Source of the DNA: Flavobacteriales bacterium
Lineage (GTDB): Bacteria > Bacteroidota > Bacteroidia > Flavobacteriales > Flavobacteriaceae
NCBI GenBank assembly: GCA_026996605.1
Contig: JALWLE010000060.1
Location: 1-64,000 of the forward strand
DNA: 64,000 nt
Direction: 5' to 3'
Shown: positions 60,343 to 64,000 of the stretch, piece by piece
How the letters are laid out: every line of letters starts with the position of its first letter
How positions within the stretch are numbered: position 1 is the stretch's first letter
Notes under the pieces: model-generated
Databases searched by the model: none
What the model was told of the DNA's origin: nothing
Seen by the model: only the letters and a program-made list of their open reading frames with translations
Translations under genes and position numbers: made by a program

Positions 60343-61065
60343 ATGAGTACATTCCATAATTTAAAAGTTGTAGATAAAAAAACATTAACACCCGAAAGCG
60401 TTTCGGTTGTTTTAGATGTTCCTGAATCATTAAGAAAAGCGTACAATTTTAAACCGGGTCAGTTTGTTATTGTTCAAAAAGACATAAATGGTCAGAATTT
60501 AAAACGTTATTATTCTATTTATAACAGACCCGAAGAAAATCAACTCAAATTAGGAATTAAATTTAAAGGCAAAGACGGTTTTGCTGATTATGTCATGCAT
60601 GATTTACAGCTTGGTGATATTTGGCAAGTATCCGAACCCATGAATGATGTGCCTTTTGATTTATCTGAACGCCCCCAAAAGATATTAGTAATTACGATTG
60701 GGAGTGGTATTACACCATTTTACAGTTATATCCAATATATGCTTCATAAGCAACCGCATAATAAGTTGGTTTTGATATACGGAAATGAAAGTCCTGATAA
60801 AACGATGTTTAATAAAGAATTACAAAATCTGGAGAAGGGACATCCGGACCAACTTAAAATATACAATGTGTATTCTAAAGACCTATCCGGAAACTATTAT
60901 GGACGCATCAATATTGAAGTACTGCAAGATATATTGCAAAAAGAAGGAACAGATTTTGATGCGGTTTATATGATAGGTCCCGACGATTTGAAGAAAACGG
61001 CAGCAAAAGTGTTAACAACTGCGGGTATTAAACAAGATAAATTGCACTACAGAGTTTACTCTTAA
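60343..61065 (+). CDS. Ferredoxin/flavodoxin-NADP reductase-like flavoprotein
   Basis: A 240-residue FNR-fold oxidoreductase. The FAD motif is in LKRYYSIYNRP (RxYS type, about 51-61), with FKPGQFVIVQ before it; the NAD(P) half has ITIGSGITPFYSYIQYML (about 124-141) and IYGNESPDKTMF. It matches PaaE-type reductases but ends at VYMIGPDDLKKTAAKVLTTAGI...HYRVYS and lacks the C-terminal [2Fe-2S] domain. The electron partner is unknown; the small ferredoxin at 8353 is one candidate in the window. Confidence 0.85.
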   Translation: MSTFHNLKVVDKKTLTPESVSVVLDVPESLRKAYNFKPGQFVIVQKDINGQNLKRYYSIYNRPEENQLKLGIKFKGKDGFADYVMHDLQLGDIWQVSEPMNDVPFDLSERPQKILVITIGSGITPFYSYIQYMLHKQPHNKLVLIYGNESPDKTMFNKELQNLEKGHPDQLKIYNVYSKDLSGNYYGRINIEVLQDILQKEGTDFDAVYMIGPDDLKKTAAKVLTTAGIKQDKLHYRVYS

Positions 61066-61590
61066 TCAGTTTAAGGATTCATAGACAGATAGATATTTTT
61101 CTACGGTTTCATTCAAGAGTCCTATCTCATCCAGATATTTTTCTACAAATTCTCTAAATACACCACCGCCACCGTGTTTTGTTAAGATATGTGGAACTTC
61201 TTTTTTGACGTAGTAGGGAGCTTGGGCGGGTACCGCAGCATAACCAACCTTTTTTAGCAATGGTAAATCGTGAATATCATTTCCTATATATGCAGTTTCA
61301 TCCCATGTTACATTGTATTTTTTTATGATGTCTTCTGCTGCTTTTATCTTATTAATCACTCCGAGTTGATAATCTGTTATTTTTAATTTTTTGAGGCGTA
61401 CTTTTATTATTTCATTGTGGTCTTCAGTTAAGACAACTACAGGAATGTTATTAAGATATAAAAGCATAACACCGATACCGTCATTTAAGTTAAAGCATTT
61501 GGTTTCATTCCCATTTATATCATAATATACACGGTTGTTAGTCCAGACGCCGTTGATATCAGTTATAAATAATTTAATGTTGTTTTTCAT
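61066..61590 (-). CDS. KdsC-like HAD phosphatase with altered nucleophile motif
   Basis: A 174-residue HAD-superfamily protein of the KDO-8-phosphate phosphatase (KdsC) type. The fold signature is clear: FNLNDGIGVMLLYLNNIPVVVLTED, KAAEDIIKKYNVTWDETAYIGNDIHDLPLLKKVGYAAVPAQA and GGGGVFREFVEKYL. The first motif reads LFITDINGVWTNN, so Asp11 is present but the second Asp (general acid/base, DxD) is Asn13. Catalysis may be weak or altered. A -7 element (61604-61611) leaves a very short leader. It is not beside kds genes. Confidence 0.8.
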   Translation of the reverse strand: MKNNIKLFITDINGVWTNNRVYYDINGNETKCFNLNDGIGVMLLYLNNIPVVVLTEDHNEIIKVRLKKLKITDYQLGVINKIKAAEDIIKKYNVTWDETAYIGNDIHDLPLLKKVGYAAVPAQAPYYVKKEVPHILTKHGGGGVFREFVEKYLDEIGLLNETVEKYLSVYESLN

Positions 61591-61603
61591 TGGTGTTTTT
61601 TTG

Positions 61604-61611
61604 CAAATTTA
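61604..61611 (-). promoter_or_regulatory. Promoter -7 element for the KdsC-like gene
   Basis: Minus-strand TAAATTTG, 13 bases before the start codon, so the leader would be only a few bases long. Confidence 0.45.
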
Positions 61612-61925
61612 GCAATATTTATACCAAAACTATTAAAAAAATAACTAATTTAAATCAAATTAACAAATATGTATTTTTTTGCATATAAATTTATCGATTA
61701 TATGAAAAAGTTGTTTGTTTGTTTTAAACAATCTTGTATTAGATGTTAGAATTTGCTCTATCCGATGTTTATTTATCCCATACTATGTTTATATGTTATT
61801 TGCAAGGACAAATAATATTAAATTATAATGCCATTAAATATTTTGAATTTTTTTAAAATTACCACTATCGAACTTTCTTTTATGGTATTAAACATATCAG
61901 ATTTAACAAACCCTTAAAAATACAT

Positions 61926-61950
61926 CAACCCCTACCAAAAGCAGGGGTTG
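61926..61950 (-). terminator. Hairpin downstream of the 600-residue protein gene
   Basis: CAACCCCT (61926-61933) pairs perfectly with AGGGGTTG (61943-61950). On the minus strand the tail is T-rich but interrupted (ATGTATTTTTAAG), 94 bases after the stop codon. Confidence 0.5.
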
Positions 61951-62043
61951 AAATTATTCTTTGAGCTGTTTAAATATTGTATCGCTTTGTTTTTTTAAGA
62001 TATATTGTGGTTACTTAGATTAAAAATTTTAGTCTCTTGTATT

Positions 62044-63846
62044 TTAATCAATTGATAATTCTTGAATTTCTTCCAATAACGCTGCTACTCGTTGTCTTGA
62101 ATAATGGAGCTCTTTTAAAACATTATCTTTTGTTTTTGACATAAGACTTTTGTTTTCAGAAAATAATTTTTGATAATACACAATACCGGCGTTCAAATTT
62201 TCTGTAAATTTTTTAAAATACTTGTTTTTTTTCTTGTCAATAGGCGTTTTAAGTCCTTCAATTTCATTTTTTAAGTAGTCTATGTAGAGATTTAATTCTT
62301 TGACAAACATATGAGGACGATAGTTTTTTTTAAGGAGATTTATTTTACCGTAAATATGTCCAACCATATTTTTTAATGAAACAATTTTGTTAAAATAAGC
62401 CATGTTCGGACCGGGACAAACCGTAACACCGTTATCTTTAATTTTATAATCAATTTGGTGTGTGATAATAGCCGGTTCGGATAAGCCGACACAAAGACAT
62501 TCGGGGGCTATAATCTTGTCAAATTCTTTTTTATATAATATTTCAGGCAGATTCTTTTCATCAAGCTCTTTGAGTTTTAAGTATTGGTATTGTCTTGAGG
62601 CAGTACAAATGGGTTTGTCTGTATATTCCGTATTGGACACTAAATACGCTTTCGGACAACTGCTACCGGCACGTCCCTTTTTGGCTTTTTCTATTTTTTT
62701 TGTAGTGGCTGAAGCAGTGCGTAAACTATTAAACGGTACACCTAGGGGTGAAATGTTGCTTAAATACAAGTCTTTTTCTTCTGCATTTGATAAGTCTTGC
62801 ATAGTTTCCCCATCAACCGTAGTAGCTTCCGGAACTAGTAGGAACGGACTTCCCCAACCAACGCTATCTACTTGGTAATAGTCCAATAAAAACTGGTGTT
62901 CTTCGTGCGTACCGACGCCACCTTGAGCTGTTATGCGCATAGGTAAAGCTTTTTGCGGAATTGGTTTGTTCTTTAGTTCTAAAGCTTTAATTAGTATGTT
63001 GTGAACATCTTCAATTAACACTGCACGATTCTTTTTAAATTCTTCTAAAATAGGTCCCATTAAGTAACCTTCAGTAGCAAAGGCGTGTCCGCCACAATTC
63101 AAGCCTGATTCAATACGATATTCGCTAACCCAAAGTCCTTTTTTAGCCAAAAATTTTCCTTGTATCAGTGCGGAACGGTAATCACTGACTTTTAGGATAA
63201 TTTTTTTCTTTATATAACCGTTCTCATCGGGGTAAAAATCCTTAAAATTTTCGATATAACTATATAAACGCGGACTCATACCCGCCGATAACACCAATGA
63301 CGATTCCAAATTACTATTGGCATATCCGCGGAGCGCTGCATGGGCATCGTTATATTCTTGTGGAAGGGCTTCTCCGTTTTTGTCATAGTTTGTTTTATCG
63401 ACTTTCGTCATGATATTAACATCGATACTGCCCATGACCATGTTTTGGTGTAGCCATTCTTTGATATCCGTGACATTTTTCTTAATAACTTCTTTAAAGC
63501 TCTGTTTTAATGATGAAGAGTCCGGGAGCAAATCAAAATAATCAATTAATTCCGTTTTTTTGTCTTCATAATTATTCTTAAAACTTTCAAATTTTTCAGT
63601 TGTTAGTTGGTTGATCATATCGAGATAAGCGGTAATGCGTTTACTCATATAATCTTCGGCTTTTTGTGAAATTTCTTTGTAGGGTAAGTTAAATTTTTCA
63701 CTATACTTTGCCCGCAATTTTTCCAGTAAAACATTATCTACAAGTGAAATAACGGAATCGATACCAAACGGTGCGACTTTTAAAGGCGTGTCAATAGTAT
63801 AAGCAACCCCCATAACAGGGATATGAAAATTGTGTGGTGATGTCAT
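62044..63846 (-). CDS. 600-residue protein resembling a nitronate-monooxygenase-like TIM barrel
   Basis: A cytosolic protein with no signal peptide. Several segments suggest an FMN-binding TIM barrel of the nitronate monooxygenase/FabK type: PVMGVAYTIDTPLKVAPFGI at residues 10-29, YRIESGLNCGGHAFATEGYL (compare the EAGGH motif), and MRITAQGGVGTHEEHQFLL followed by GWGSPFLLVPEATTVD (compare the GGI and FLxTxE region). A Cys-rich part follows (GSSCPKAYL, PICTASRQYQY, PECLCVGL, TVCPGPN), which could hold a metal or disulfides, and the C-terminal 120 residues look coiled-coil. I recall homologues only as uncharacterised Bacteroidota proteins. The barrel assignment is inference. A -7 element lies at 63879-63886. 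Confidence 0.65.
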   Translation of the reverse strand: MTSPHNFHIPVMGVAYTIDTPLKVAPFGIDSVISLVDNVLLEKLRAKYSEKFNLPYKEISQKAEDYMSKRITAYLDMINQLTTEKFESFKNNYEDKKTELIDYFDLLPDSSSLKQSFKEVIKKNVTDIKEWLHQNMVMGSIDVNIMTKVDKTNYDKNGEALPQEYNDAHAALRGYANSNLESSLVLSAGMSPRLYSYIENFKDFYPDENGYIKKKIILKVSDYRSALIQGKFLAKKGLWVSEYRIESGLNCGGHAFATEGYLMGPILEEFKKNRAVLIEDVHNILIKALELKNKPIPQKALPMRITAQGGVGTHEEHQFLLDYYQVDSVGWGSPFLLVPEATTVDGETMQDLSNAEEKDLYLSNISPLGVPFNSLRTASATTKKIEKAKKGRAGSSCPKAYLVSNTEYTDKPICTASRQYQYLKLKELDEKNLPEILYKKEFDKIIAPECLCVGLSEPAIITHQIDYKIKDNGVTVCPGPNMAYFNKIVSLKNMVGHIYGKINLLKKNYRPHMFVKELNLYIDYLKNEIEGLKTPIDKKKNKYFKKFTENLNAGIVYYQKLFSENKSLMSKTKDNVLKELHYSRQRVAALLEEIQELSID

Positions 63847-63878
63847 TTTGTTAGCTGTTTGTTGTTTTGATTAAATAA

Positions 63879-63886
63879 CAAAGATA
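63879..63886 (-). promoter_or_regulatory. Promoter -7 element for the 600-residue protein gene
   Basis: Minus-strand TATCTTTG, 32 bases before the start codon. Confidence 0.55.
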
Positions 63887-63954
63887 AGTTTTTATTGTTT
63901 GATGTTTGTGTTAATTAACATAATATTTACGTATTATTTGTGTAAAATTTAATA

Positions 63955-63987
63955 AAAAAAAACCGCCAAATTTGGCGGTTTTTTTAT
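63955..63987. terminator. Bidirectional intrinsic terminator
   Basis: AACCGCCAAA (63961-63970) pairs with TTTGGCGGTT (63971-63980), with an A run before and a T run after. It probably ends a gene that lies beyond the window on the minus strand. Confidence 0.75.
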
Positions 63988-64000
63988 TAAAAAATATGAA

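Larger units (their letters stand above)
61591..62043. other. Intergenic region of 453 bp with one hairpin
   Basis: AT-rich; no gene seen. It contains the -7 element of the KdsC-like gene and a hairpin at 61926-61950 (CAACCCCT with AGGGGTTG). A small RNA cannot be excluded. Confidence 0.5.

Noticed and set aside
62462-62878. Open frame of 138 codons on the plus strand inside the 600-residue protein gene
   Set aside because: Antisense to a well-supported gene and lacks a promoter; judged a shadow frame.

Overview
The window looks like chromosomal DNA of a member of the Bacteroidota, most likely the class Flavobacteriia. The DNA is AT-rich. Many genes are preceded by the Bacteroidota -7 promoter element TAnnTTTG. 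The gene content includes a type IX secretion C-terminal sorting domain, a GLPGLI protein paired with an outer-membrane barrel, an S16 protein with a long tail, a DnaG primase whose zinc-finger ligands are all replaced, mevalonate-pathway enzymes and a DUF2851 protein. I did not identify the genus. No rRNA, tRNA, CRISPR array or prophage was seen.

Layout. 1-2.1 kb: end of a partial gene and a BcsA-like glycosyltransferase. 2.4-10.7 kb: lipoproteins, DUF2851/PspC, 1-Cys peroxiredoxin, trpS with a small ferredoxin, gmk with a Rieske-like lipoprotein, and an EEP-family hydrolase. 10.9-15.3 kb: LTA-synthase-like sulfatase, DNA polymerase III delta', a small barrel and a gamma-carbonic anhydrase. 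15.4-22 kb (minus strand): rfbD, rfbC, a Wzz-like chain-length protein and an uncharacterised DUF6909-like protein form one unit, and a glutamine-amidotransferase-like lipoprotein plus a C45 Ntn-hydrolase form another. 22-26.5 kb: trmN6-rimM-rpsP and nrdA. 26.9-31.2 kb: MMPL exporter, HupE and rmuC. 31.4-35.2 kb: small secreted protein, GLPGLI protein and outer-membrane barrel. 35.3-40.6 kb: YkoF-like protein, BlaI/M56 sensor pair, TPR protein, tadA and gpsA. 40.7-42 kb: a RelE-type toxin/XRE antitoxin pair and a lipoprotein. 42-48.5 kb: pyrH, nucleoside symporter, yebC, LysM-glucosaminidase, UbiA prenyltransferase and mevalonate kinase. 48.6-50 kb: a T9SS FG-GAP protein. 50-53.3 kb: an accessory island. 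53.3-64 kb: surE-HIT-dnaG, tdk-alr, a conserved protein plus rsmI, a flavin reductase, a KdsC-like HAD protein and a 600-residue protein resembling nitronate monooxygenases.

The island at 50.2-53.2 kb is the most unusual part. It holds an intact REP-associated tyrosine transposase (RAYT) between 36-bp GC-rich inverted repeats. Next to it are remnants of an RHS/polymorphic-toxin locus with two possible lipoprotein or membrane-anchored immunity genes. A second RAYT there is ruined by point mutations and by a 228-bp MITE-like insertion that has terminal inverted repeats and a 6-bp target duplication. A third, AT-rich palindrome family (AGACCTACTAGGTTTT type) is scattered through gene ends elsewhere. 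The toxin gene at 40.7 kb appears to carry a one-base frameshift in an A tract: restoring the frame gives a 117-residue protein that overlaps the antitoxin start by 8 bases.

Most other genes are housekeeping and show short, recognisable operons. Where a canonical -7 element lies inside the longest open frame, I moved the start codon downstream (noted per gene).
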